Shown: piece by piece, positions 1 through 7,445 of the stretch
Layout of the letters: each line of letters starts with the position of its first letter
Numbering within the stretch: position 1 is the first letter of the stretch
DNA from: FEN-1088 sp031407985
GTDB taxonomy: Bacteria; Myxococcota_A; Polyangia; Fen-1088
Assembly (NCBI GenBank): GCA_031407985.1
Contig: JANOJB010000340.1
Span: forward strand, 32,776 to 96,775
Direction of reading: 5' to 3'
DNA: 64,000 nt
Notes under the pieces: model-generated
Database searches by the model: none
The model's input: the letters and a program-made list of their open reading frames with translations, nothing else
Told to the model about the DNA's origin: nothing
Made by a program: the position numbers and the translations under genes

Positions 1-100
1 AAAGGCCGCCGGCACCGCCATCACCACCGTTCGAAGGAGGGACGTCGACCGGCGGGTGATCAACGCCCATCGTCGAAGCTCGTTGGAACCCAAAGTCCAT
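1..100 (-). CDS. Possible N-terminal part of a Gly-rich secreted protein, cut by the window edge
   Basis: A reading frame on the minus strand runs from ATG at 98-100 off the left edge without a stop. It reads M-D-F-G-F-Q at the start and ends in a Pro/Val then Gly/Asp/Ala-rich stretch (PPVDVPPSNGGDGGAGG). That composition resembles the Gly-rich linkers of other exported proteins in this window, but no signal peptide or clear ribosome binding site is visible. It may be a chance open frame; only about 33 codons are available to judge. Confidence 0.25.
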   Translation of the reverse strand, partial: MDFGFQRASTMGVDHPPVDVPPSNGGDGGAGGL

Positions 101-177
101 TTGCGTGTTGGACAGCAAGCAGCATGCCGCACGTTATAGCCCGGTGAGCCACGCTCGGGTTGCGCTGACAACAAGCC

Positions 178-207
178 TTGGAGTGTGCCTTCGCGTGACC
201 CTACAAT
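178..207 (+). promoter_or_regulatory. Candidate sigma-70-type promoter
   Basis: A TACAAT hexamer at 202-207 (five of six matches to the -10 consensus) lies 18 bases after TTGGAG at 178-183 (three of six matches to -35). Transcription would begin near 214, just ahead of the ATG at 229. The surrounding bases are more AT-rich than the genes. Inference only. Confidence 0.35.
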
Positions 208-228
208 TTTGATATATGCTTGAGCGCC

Positions 229-861
229 ATGGCAAGAACATCGATGGTCTCCCTGGGAAGACGGGGAGGCCTGCGCGGTGGTCCGGCGCGGGCCGCATCC
301 TTGCGGCCCCAGCGACGCCGCGAGATCGCCCGCGAAGCCGCGCGGCGGCGCTGGCACCGGCCCGCTGAGACACCAAGCGTCCCGCGCGGACCCGCCGAAC
401 TGGCGTCCTTCGTGGCGCACCACGGATCGTCCGTTGCTCCCGGATCGGCGACGTTTCCACTCGAGGGTATCGTCGTCGCGGCCGTCCGGGCATCGAAACA
501 CGATCCCGCGCTCGCACGCATGTTGCCTGTCTTCCTTTGGCGGGTGCGCGAAGCACTGGACCTGACCAGCCTGGTGCGGAAGGCGCGCCAACCGGCCAGC
601 GGCCGTGCGCTCGGTTTTTTCCTGCAGGTCGCGGCCAAGCTGGGTCGGACCCGGGGTTTCGATCAGGCCATCGCCGCCCTGCGATCGTCGTATGCCGCCC
701 CCGCGCGACCGATCTATTTCTTTCACGGGACAAGAGCGCGACCCTTCGAGAAAATGGTCACCGATTCACGCACCCCCACCGAAGCGCGCCGTTGGGGACT
801 GCTGATGAACATGCCCTGGGACAGCTTCACGTCCTACTTCCGCAAAGCAGCGCCTCTTTGA
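229..861 (+). CDS. Antitoxin-like / AbiEi-like first gene of a nucleotidyltransferase module
   Basis: About 210 residues from ATG 229; an in-frame TTG at 220 is the alternative start, and no good ribosome binding site is seen for either. The N-terminus is rich in Arg and Ala, with a pattern G-G-x-x-G-G-x-A-R-A-x-S-L-x-P-x-R-R-x-E-I-A-x-x-A-A-x-x-R-W. I know this kind of short motif from small proteins encoded beside minimal nucleotidyltransferases in abortive-infection or toxin-antitoxin loci. The rest (residues about 60-210) is predicted mixed helix without a motif I can name. Its stop codon overlaps the TTG start (858) of the next gene, so the two are probably translationally coupled. The antitoxin role is inferred from context, not shown by a catalytic motif. 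Confidence 0.5.
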   Translation: MARTSMVSLGRRGGLRGGPARAASLRPQRRREIAREAARRRWHRPAETPSVPRGPAELASFVAHHGSSVAPGSATFPLEGIVVAAVRASKHDPALARMLPVFLWRVREALDLTSLVRKARQPASGRALGFFLQVAAKLGRTRGFDQAIAALRSSYAAPARPIYFFHGTRARPFEKMVTDSRTPTEARRWGLLMNMPWDSFTSYFRKAAPL

Positions 862-1442
862 ACAAGTTCGACAGATCGTAGCTGGTCAGATTCTTGCGCG
901 CCGTCGGACGCCACCTGACGCGTCCCACGACGGTGGTCGTGATTGGGGGCGCGGCAGCCGCGATCGAATACCAATCGAACACCAAGACCGCCGACATCGC
1001 CCTGCTGGCGGGTATGAGCAAGGACGTCCAACACGCTTCCCACAGCGCCCGGAAGGAAACCGGATTGGCTATCGCAATTGGCGCGGTGACGGTCGCCGAT
1101 CTGCCCCTCAACTACGAAGACCGGTTGCGCCCGGCCAGGGGACTGCGGATCGAAAGACTTAGGGTGGTTTTCCCTGACAAGTACGACCTGACGCTGTCGA
1201 AGACGGTGCGCGGGTACCAGCACGACCTGGACGCTATCCAGGGAATTCATCGCCGCCATACGCTGTCACAACAGACCCTGGTCGGAAGGTTCGTCACCGA
1301 GATGGACACCGGTAGGGCCGCCACGGGTGACCGGCGAAAGATTTGTTTGAACATGGCGATGGTGGTCGCACGGCTGTGGGGTGTCGAAGCGGGCCGTGCG
1401 CTTGCCGAACGCTGGGGTGTTCCCGTTCCCCGGGCGGAATGA
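858..1442 (+). pseudogene. DUF6036-like nucleotidyltransferase with an in-frame amber codon
   Basis: The natural start appears to be TTG 858, overlapping the upstream stop as TTGA. The frame then reads L-N-K-F-D-R-S, an amber TAG at 879-881, and L-V-R-F-L-R-A-V before continuing open to 1442. If the amber is read as Glu (GAG to TAG) the N-terminus is smooth, so a single substitution probably broke the gene. Translation could restart at TTG 894, giving 182 residues. The segment VVVIGGAAAAIEY followed by T-A-D-I-A matches the start of a minimal nucleotidyltransferase fold (G-G-A-A-A then T-x-D-I-D). Here the second acidic residue is Ala, which should weaken metal binding. Decay of the toxin-like half of an AbiE-like pair is the simplest reading; deliberate stop readthrough is less likely. 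Confidence 0.6.
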
Positions 1443-1453
1443 ATCCTATTTCC

Positions 1454-1690
1454 CTATCTCCGACATGATGACGCGGCGGCGAGCGGCGCCGCGTCCAGAT
1501 GCCCCCGGCAACACACCGGCAATTCGTCGCGCAGACGTCGCAACTCCTCGGTGGCCTTGACCAAGAAATCCGGATGGCTCTGAACGAAGAACCGGCGCGG
1601 ATGATCCCGCCAGGCGTCCTCGATGCGATGGTCGATCCCCGCCGCTTCGACGGCCGGCTCGACGCGAAGTTTGTTGCTGGGGTTGTATCC
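1454..1690 (-). pseudogene. C-terminal remnant of an AAA_28 (NadR/Ttd14-like) ATPase
   Basis: About 78 codons starting G-Y-N-P-S-N-K-L-R-V-E resemble the last third of small AAA-type ATPases, whose C-termini read G-Y-N-x-x-N-x-L-R-x-E, then I-D-x-R-I-x-x-A-W-x-x-H-P-R-R-F, then D-F-L-x-K-A and a final R-x-E-L-P-x-C-C. All those blocks are present here (IDHRIEDAWRDHPRRF, DFLVKATEEL, RDELPVCC). The Walker A half is absent; directly upstream lies the remnant of an unrelated gene on the other strand. Family assignment is from memory of the conserved C-terminus. Confidence 0.5.
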
Positions 1691-1727
1691 TTGCGCGGCC
1701 GACGGAGTCCGCTGCCCGCTGTGCAGC

Positions 1728-1982
1728 CACAAATACAACGTCCTGCGCACGGTGGAAGAATCGAAGCGCCTGAACGACAAGGTTGGTCCCCTGGTGATCA
1801 TCGCCGGCAGCGGAATGGCCACCGGCGGGCGGCCTGCACCATCTAGCACATCGACTGCCGGACCATCGCAACACCGTTCTGCTGGTCGGCTATCAGGCGG
1901 AAGGAACCCGGGGACGCGCCCTGTACGAAGGCGCTCGCGACCTGAAGATCAACGCCGCGCCACCTGCTTGGCCTTGGCGTAA
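1728..1982 (+). pseudogene. C-terminal remnant of a metallo-beta-lactamase / beta-CASP RNase, frameshifted
   Basis: One frame encodes VEESKRLNDKVGPLVIIAG, then S-G-M-A-T-G-G-R up to about 1832. The next frame continues L-H-H-L-A-H-R-L-P-D-H-R-N-T-V-L-L-V-G-Y-Q-A-E-G-T-R-G-R from 1834. Together these match the C-terminal half of MBL-fold RNases of the beta-CASP/RMMBL family, where S-G-M-x-x-x-G-R-(I/V)-L-H-H-L and N-T-V-L-x-V-G-(Y/F)-Q-A are hallmark strings. The break falls exactly at the G-G-R / L-H-H-L joint and fits a loss of two bases. The N-terminal catalytic HxHxDH half is missing, so the fragment cannot be active. Confidence 0.7.
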
Positions 1983-2021
1983 AGGGATGTGTCGACGGAA
2001 ATCTGAGTTTTCCCGGGCTCT

Positions 2022-3392
2022 TCATTCCAGAAGCACCTTCCACAGCACCCCCAGCACCACGCTGCCCGCCAGCGTTTTGGCCACGCCGACCCTGAACCGA
2101 AACATCGCGAAGATCGCCAGCGCCACCAACACCAGGACGGGAACGTTCACGGTCGACCACGCGGGGACAAGCAGCCGCAACCAACCCCGGTGCCATTCCA
2201 CCACCTCGCCGAACACCGTGTGCAGCGCGAACCAGATCGACAGATTCAGAATCACGCCCACCACGGCCGCCGTGATCGATGACAGCGCCGAACGCAGCGG
2301 GCGGTTTTCGCGCAAGGCCTCGATGTACGGCGCGCCCAGGAAGATCCACAGAAAGCACGGCACGAACGTCACCCACACCGTGACGATGGACCCGAACACG
2401 CCGGCCAGCATCGGGGGCAGCCCGCCCGGATGGCGGAAGGCGCCCATGAAACCGACGAACTGAACCACCATGATCAGCGGTCCCGGCGTCGTTTCGGCCA
2501 TGCCCAATCCGTCCAGCATCTCGCCGGGCAACAGCCACCCGTACGTTTCCACGGCGCTCTGGGCGACGTAGGCCAGCACCGCATAGGCACCACCGAAGGT
2601 GACCACCGCCGCCTTGCTGAAGAACAGGCCCTCCTCGACGAACACGCTCCGAGCTCCGAACACCGCCACCAGCGCCGCCAGGGGGGCGAACCACAACACC
2701 AGGCCCACACCCAGCACCCGTATCGTCCGCCCGCGTGACGGCCGCGTATGCGCCAGCTCGCCGCGCTCCATCATCCCGTCGATGATCGAAACGCGACCTG
2801 CCGCATCGGCGAGAACGGTTGCCCGTGGAAACGCCGCCGGTACCACGCGCCCGCCGACCAGGCCCAGCACACCCGCGCCAAGAACAATGACGGGGAATGG
2901 CACCGCGAAGAAGAAGATGCCGACGAAGGCAGCCGCGGCGATCGCGACCATCAGGCGCGTCTTCAGCGCGCGTTTTCCGACGCGCAGCACGGCCTCGACC
3001 ACGACCGCCAACACGGCGGCCTTCAGCCCGAAGAAGATCGCGGCGACGACCGGGAGATCCCGAAGGCCCGCGTAAAGCAAACTCATCACCAGAATCGTCA
3101 AGAACCCGGGCAACACGAACAACGTCCCGGCGACCAGGCCGCCGGACATCCGGTGCATCAACCAGCCGATGTACGTCGCAAGTTGCTGCGCCTCCGGCCC
3201 GGGCAGCAGCATGCAGTAGTTCAACGCGTGCAGGAACCGCGCTTCGCTGATCCATTTGTGCCGCTCGACCAGCTCCTTGTGCATCAGCGCGATCTGTCCC
3301 GCCGGGCCGCCGAAACTCAGCAGGCCGATCCGCGCCCACACCCGCGCCGCGGCACCGAACGAAATCTGCGGTGCCCCCTCGTCGGCGTTCAT
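2022..3392 (-). CDS. chrA: Chromate efflux transporter ChrA
   Basis: About 456 residues, the usual length of long-chain (two-domain) CHR transporters. The N-terminal half carries the family signature G-L-L-S-F-G-G-P-A-G-Q-I-A-L-M-H, then the L-P-G-P-E-A-Q-Q-L-A block. The second half repeats the pattern with G-G-A-Y-A-V-L-A-Y and T-P-G-P-L-I. Around ten hydrophobic segments are spread through the protein. These proteins export chromate across the inner membrane. I chose the ATG at 3390-3392 because homologues begin shortly before S-F-G-x-A-x-x-V-W; a longer frame reaches 3431. The gene stands alone, so no chrB-like regulator is visible nearby. Confidence 0.9.
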   Translation of the reverse strand: MNADEGAPQISFGAAARVWARIGLLSFGGPAGQIALMHKELVERHKWISEARFLHALNYCMLLPGPEAQQLATYIGWLMHRMSGGLVAGTLFVLPGFLTILVMSLLYAGLRDLPVVAAIFFGLKAAVLAVVVEAVLRVGKRALKTRLMVAIAAAAFVGIFFFAVPFPVIVLGAGVLGLVGGRVVPAAFPRATVLADAAGRVSIIDGMMERGELAHTRPSRGRTIRVLGVGLVLWFAPLAALVAVFGARSVFVEEGLFFSKAAVVTFGGAYAVLAYVAQSAVETYGWLLPGEMLDGLGMAETTPGPLIMVVQFVGFMGAFRHPGGLPPMLAGVFGSIVTVWVTFVPCFLWIFLGAPYIEALRENRPLRSALSSITAAVVGVILNLSIWFALHTVFGEVVEWHRGWLRLLVPAWSTVNVPVLVLVALAIFAMFRFRVGVAKTLAGSVVLGVLWKVLLE

Positions 3393-3450
3393 CCTTGGAC
3401 GCAGCGTACACGCGTGGGGGTCTTGGACCAACCCGGATTCCCAGGCTGGA

Positions 3451-5514
3451 CTACAGCGCTGGCGATCGGCGGCGCCGCAACAGTGGGACGATCCCGACGC
3501 CTGCCAGGAACGTCGCGAACCAGCTCACGACCGGATCACCGCCCGCGCTGCAGTCGCAACCACCCGTGGTGATCGCCCCGGCCCCTGGGGCGCCACCAAC
3601 GGGAAAAGTCGTGCCACCCGTCCCCGTTGGACCTCCGCCCGGACCAGGCACCGCGCCTCCGCTGCCGACCGCGCCACCGGTGGCGATCACCACCACGCCA
3701 CCCGTGCCTGGCGCGCCACCGGTTCCCGGCGTGCCACCGGTTCCCGGCGTGCCACCGGTTCCTGGCGTGCCACCGGTTCCCGTCGTACCGCCGGTTTCCG
3801 TCGCGCCGCCGGTTCCCGTCGCGCCGCCGGTTGCGGCTCTGCCACCGGTTCCGGACGCGCCCGCGGTACCGGCACGACCGCCTGCACCGGAGCCGCCGGC
3901 GCCCGTTCTTCCGCCGGTGCCGGTCGCACCGCCCGTACCTGGCGAAGCAGTTCCACCGGTCCCGGCGCCGCCGCCCGCTCCACCTCCGCCCCCGTCGGTG
4001 GAGACCCCGCCGGTCAGAGTGCCGTCGATCGAGTAGAAGCCCACCGAGGAATAGGTGGTGAATCCATTCGCGGCGGTTCCCTCGGCGCCGCCTTTCACGA
4101 TCAACGTGTAGTCGCCCGCGGACAGGTCCACGTTCAGTTGCGCCGAGCGATTCACCATCGTGTTGTTCTGAACCACCACCTTGCCCGTTCCGTCGACGAT
4201 GCTGGCGTCCACATCCAGCATGGCGCCTCCCAGATATTCGATCCGATCGATCTTCAGCGTGGCGTGTCCGCCACCCGCCGCTATCCGGAACGAAAACGAA
4301 TCGGTGTCGGTGTTCCGGCCGATCTGACCCCAGTTCATCAGCGCGGGAACGCTGGTCCCCTGCAAGATAAGCGGCGTGCTGTCCGGAATGTCGTCGGCCC
4401 GGTATTCCGCGTACCGGGCAATGCGGGTGAAGTCATCCTCCTGGTTGGTGGCGGATGAATACTCTCCCTTGCTCCACTGATACAGCGCCTGGGTCCAGCG
4501 ATCCCCGGGCCAGATGTTTCCCATCAGCGGTGTCCACTGGAAACCCGCCAGGCCGTTGAAATACTCGCCGCCGTCGTTGCCGCCGTCGTGGCCCATGCCC
4601 AAGCCGTGACCGACCTCGTGGGCCAGGATCCGGCCGGTGGCGTAGCCATTGGGGTAGCGATTGACGGTGCAGGCGGTCCTGGTCCCAAAAATGCTGACCC
4701 CGCAGCTGGAGCTGCCGCCGCTGACATTTTTCATACTGGCGACGCCGGAATTGGCGACCCCCGCGGCCGCGTACACCGCGGGATCAGTGGTGACGTTCAT
4801 CTTGAACGCGGACACGGCCGCCGAAAGGGTTTGCCAGGTTCGCCACACATCCTCCGTGGTCTGGCCGATCGGGGTGCCGCCGTTCATCACCTCCGTCAGG
4901 TTGATGTACCAAACCTTGGTGGCGCCGGGCAGGCTCTGAAGCTTGGTCACGTCGGTTCCGGCCGGAAAGGCACCGATGTGCGCCGGCAGGACGCCGGCGG
5001 CCAGCAGGGCGGGATCGTCGGCGAACGGCGCCAGATCAGCTTCTGGTTCGTGGCCATCCGGGGGGGGAGCCGCACAGATCGGAAAGATCTTGGTGACCGG
5101 AACCTGCTCCACCACGACCTTGCCATGGGCATCGGTCGTGTATTCGTAGGCGAGGTTGTGATCCCTGTTGACGATCCACCCGTAGATGCCGCGTTCGTCG
5201 CCCTTCAAGATGAAGCCGGAGTCCAGCGCATCGGCCGCGCGACCGACCATCGAGAACTTGCCATCTGCCTCGTAGAAGTCTTCGACGACGGCCCTGATCG
5301 GTCGGGCCACGCCGGTGTGAAACGTGTAAACCCGCGATGTCTTCGTATTGCCCGTCTTCAACCGGTCCATCATGGTCGCGGCCGGCCCCAGCGCGAACTT
5401 GCCCGTGTCGATCGACTCGCTGGTTTCCGACGGCGCGCAACCAGCGCCAGCGATCAACAATGCGCAGCCCCGAAGAGCCGACGAAGTAATGAATCGAATC
5501 GACGCGCGTGACAT
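3451..5514 (-). CDS. Secreted metzincin metalloprotease with Gly-Thr-Gly-Gly linker and MYXO-CTERM-like anchor
   Basis: About 687 residues. A signal peptide (hydrophobic run ending in a Cys, possibly a lipoprotein) opens the protein. The zinc site HEVGHGLGMGHD (DNA 4585-4620) fits HExxHxxGxxHD of metzincins, and T-P-L-M-G some 25 residues later can be the Met-turn. After the peptidase comes a domain resembling the PPC (pre-peptidase C-terminal) beta-sandwich. Next are about 130 residues of Gly/Thr/Ala repeats, then C-D-C, a hydrophobic segment and R-R-R-R. This three-part tail resembles MYXO-CTERM sorting signals, so surface display or regulated release is expected. Start chosen at ATG 5512-5514 because the longer frame to 5598 adds no plausible signal. 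A perfect palindrome sits 64 bases upstream. Confidence 0.8.
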   Translation of the reverse strand: MSRASIRFITSSALRGCALLIAGAGCAPSETSESIDTGKFALGPAATMMDRLKTGNTKTSRVYTFHTGVARPIRAVVEDFYEADGKFSMVGRAADALDSGFILKGDERGIYGWIVNRDHNLAYEYTTDAHGKVVVEQVPVTKIFPICAAPPPDGHEPEADLAPFADDPALLAAGVLPAHIGAFPAGTDVTKLQSLPGATKVWYINLTEVMNGGTPIGQTTEDVWRTWQTLSAAVSAFKMNVTTDPAVYAAAGVANSGVASMKNVSGGSSSCGVSIFGTRTACTVNRYPNGYATGRILAHEVGHGLGMGHDGGNDGGEYFNGLAGFQWTPLMGNIWPGDRWTQALYQWSKGEYSSATNQEDDFTRIARYAEYRADDIPDSTPLILQGTSVPALMNWGQIGRNTDTDSFSFRIAAGGGHATLKIDRIEYLGGAMLDVDASIVDGTGKVVVQNNTMVNRSAQLNVDLSAGDYTLIVKGGAEGTAANGFTTYSSVGFYSIDGTLTGGVSTDGGGGGAGGGAGTGGTASPGTGGATGTGGRTGAGGSGAGGRAGTAGASGTGGRAATGGATGTGGATETGGTTGTGGTPGTGGTPGTGGTPGTGGAPGTGGVVVIATGGAVGSGGAVPGPGGGPTGTGGTTFPVGGAPGAGAITTGGCDCSAGGDPVVSWFATFLAGVGIVPLLRRRRSPAL
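3580..4005 (-). repeat. In-gene tandem repeat coding Gly-Thr-Gly-Gly units
   Basis: Imperfect 15-18 base units (on the plus strand around CCACCGGTTCCCGGCGTG, nearly identical from about 3715 to 3790) encode a G-T-G-G-(T/A)-(P/A) linker between the protease and its membrane anchor. The block near 3715-3790 is most uniform and so the most recently duplicated. Such linkers span the cell envelope and vary in copy number between strains. Confidence 0.75.
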
Positions 5515-5577
5515 GGTCGCGGTTGTTAAGAGACCAGCCAGCCCGGATCTGGGCCTGAATAAACCCTTGGTCCTGTA

Positions 5578-5600
5578 AATTGAATATTCTGTATTCAATT
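5578..5600. promoter_or_regulatory. Perfect AT-rich palindrome, candidate operator
   Basis: The arms AATTGAATA and TATTCAATT are perfect inverted copies around the spacer TTCTG. The element is strikingly AT-rich for this GC-rich sequence and lies 64 bases upstream of the metalloprotease start codon. A dimeric regulator binding site overlapping the promoter is the likely role. Confidence 0.45.
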
Positions 5601-5982
5601 CAGAAGCTTGATTCCCCGAAGGGCAGACAAGTCCGTGCAGGAGGGCCTGGACCGCCAGCCACTTGGGAGGGCTTCGTCATCGAAAACTCCTTGCGGCGAC
5701 GACCCGACGAAGTTCGAGGAGTGCCACGACTCACGAACCCTTCGACGATCCGTGTTTTCGTGGCAATCCGCGCACGGCCGGTAAGACACCCACGCACAGA
5801 AGGTAAGATCCAATCTGGGCGACCCGGGCTACGTTGAGGTCCGTCGATCGACGGCGCAACACCACGCCGCTGATCATTCCCTGCCTTGCCTTGCCTTGGC
5901 TTGGTCTTTGGATTGGTGAACGCGAGGAGCGCGATGAACGCGCAGGTCTCGCTTATGCCCCGGCGCTGCATCTTCGGCCCCT
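5601..5982. other. Intergenic region between divergent protease and DUF1552 genes
   Basis: About 380 bases with no supportable gene. Open frames on either strand have no ribosome binding sites and no recognisable sequence. A short direct repeat based on CCTTG occurs near 5885-5905. The region ends in the strong AGGAGG site of the DUF1552 gene. Confidence 0.5.
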
Positions 5983-5996
5983 AGGAGGAGACAGGA

Positions 5997-7445
5997 ATGT
6001 ACACGGGACGTTTTTCAAGACGCCGCTTCATCAGTTCAGCCGGTGTCACCGTGACGCTGCCGCTGTTGCCGTCACTTATGTGGTCACCCAAGGCCGGGGC
6101 CGCCACCTGCGCTCCGGTCAAGCGGTTCTTGTTCTATCACTTCCCCAACGGCCACTATATGCAGGAGCACGTGCCAACCGGAGCCGGGGCCACCTGGGGG
6201 CTGCCGTCGACGATGCCGACCTGGGCGGACTTCAAGCAGGACATGACGTTCATCACCGGCCTCGAGAACCAGCAGCGCCGCCGGGCCACCGGCGACCACG
6301 CGCTGGGATGCGGGGCCTTGCTGACGGCGCGCATGCCGATTCCCAACTCGCAGCAAATGAGCATGTCGGTCGATCAAATCATCGGAGATGCTCAAATGGG
6401 CTGCCGCGGCCTCCACTCGCTGCAACTCGGCACAGGCAACGGTGGTCCCACCGACTCGTTCGGAACCTATTTCACGCGCAACATCTCGTGGCGCGCGCCG
6501 TCGACGAAAAACGCCGACGGCACCATGTCTTTTCCGGTCGGCGCCGGGACCCCGCTGGGCAAGATCATCGACGCGCAGACTGCCTTCAACCGGCTGTTCA
6601 TGGGAACCAGCCCCACGACCAGCAACGCCGAGGCACAGATGCGCCTCGCGCTCCGCAAAAGCGTGCTCGACAGCGTGTTGCCGTACCAGGGTTCGCTGAA
6701 AAACAAGCTGAACAGCGCCGACAGCGCCAAGCTTGATCAGCTCTTTACGGGCATTCGATCGCTTGAGATGGAGCTGCAGAACGCGGGCACTGCCGGATCG
6801 TGCACGCCACCAACGCTTCCCGGTCCAGCCAAGAATCCGACCGACAAGAATGGTCTGACGGGCACGGATTACCTGGCGCAGGGGGATTTCATGCACAGCC
6901 TTATGGCCATCGCGTTTCAGTGTGACGTGACGCGGGTGATCACCTTCATGCTGGGCGACGCGGTGACCAGTCGAAATTACAACTTCGTTCCCGCCGTCGC
7001 GGCAGCGGGGGGCGCGGCGGGCGGCGCCACGTCAGATCACCAAGCCTCGCACTACGGCAGCAACGCCGGTTTGCAGGAAGTCTTTCACCAGATCTCGCTC
7101 TACAAAATGATCTGGATCAGCACCTTTATCAAGAAGATGAAGTCGCTGGTCGACGCCGACGGCCGCGACATGCTGTACAACGCGGCGATCGTGATCAGCA
7201 GCGAGATTGGGGATGGAAATCGCCACAATCACGACAACCTCCCGACCATGGTCCTGGGGCAGCTTGGGGGACTCATCAAGCCGAATCGGCTGGTTCAATA
7301 CCCCAACGCAACCGGCGCGGACTACACCAAGGTGAAGACCTACGGTGATTTCTACATACAGTTGCTCAAACTCTTCGATGTGACCGTGTCACCGACGACG
7401 GGCTTCGGCAACGACGGGAAGGAGGCGCTCCTATGGAACGCTTGA
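5997..7445 (+). CDS. DUF1552 domain protein, Tat-exported
   Basis: 482 residues preceded by a consensus AGGAGG at 5983-5988, eight bases from the ATG. The N-terminus has a twin-arginine signal (SRRRFIS at residues 7-13, then a hydrophobic stretch ending near A-G-A-A), so export is in folded form. The body matches DUF1552: K-R-F-L-F-Y-H-F-P-N-G-H-Y after the signal, an F-I-T-G-L-E-N block, G-D-H-A-L-G-C-G-A, D-Q-I-I-G, and near the end S-S-E-I-G-D-G-N-R-H-N-H-D-N-L-P. DUF1552 genes usually sit next to DUF1592-type genes, as here; the reading frames overlap by 13 bases. The function is not established. Confidence 0.88.
   Translation: MYTGRFSRRRFISSAGVTVTLPLLPSLMWSPKAGAATCAPVKRFLFYHFPNGHYMQEHVPTGAGATWGLPSTMPTWADFKQDMTFITGLENQQRRRATGDHALGCGALLTARMPIPNSQQMSMSVDQIIGDAQMGCRGLHSLQLGTGNGGPTDSFGTYFTRNISWRAPSTKNADGTMSFPVGAGTPLGKIIDAQTAFNRLFMGTSPTTSNAEAQMRLALRKSVLDSVLPYQGSLKNKLNSADSAKLDQLFTGIRSLEMELQNAGTAGSCTPPTLPGPAKNPTDKNGLTGTDYLAQGDFMHSLMAIAFQCDVTRVITFMLGDAVTSRNYNFVPAVAAAGGAAGGATSDHQASHYGSNAGLQEVFHQISLYKMIWISTFIKKMKSLVDADGRDMLYNAAIVISSEIGDGNRHNHDNLPTMVLGQLGGLIKPNRLVQYPNATGADYTKVKTYGDFYIQLLKLFDVTVSPTTGFGNDGKEALLWNA

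Noticed and set aside
3371..4036. A long Pro/Val-rich open frame antisense to the metalloprotease stalk
   Set aside because: It is the mirror of the Gly-Thr-Gly-Gly coding repeats (GGC/ACC codons read as Pro/Val); it has no ribosome site and no family sequence.
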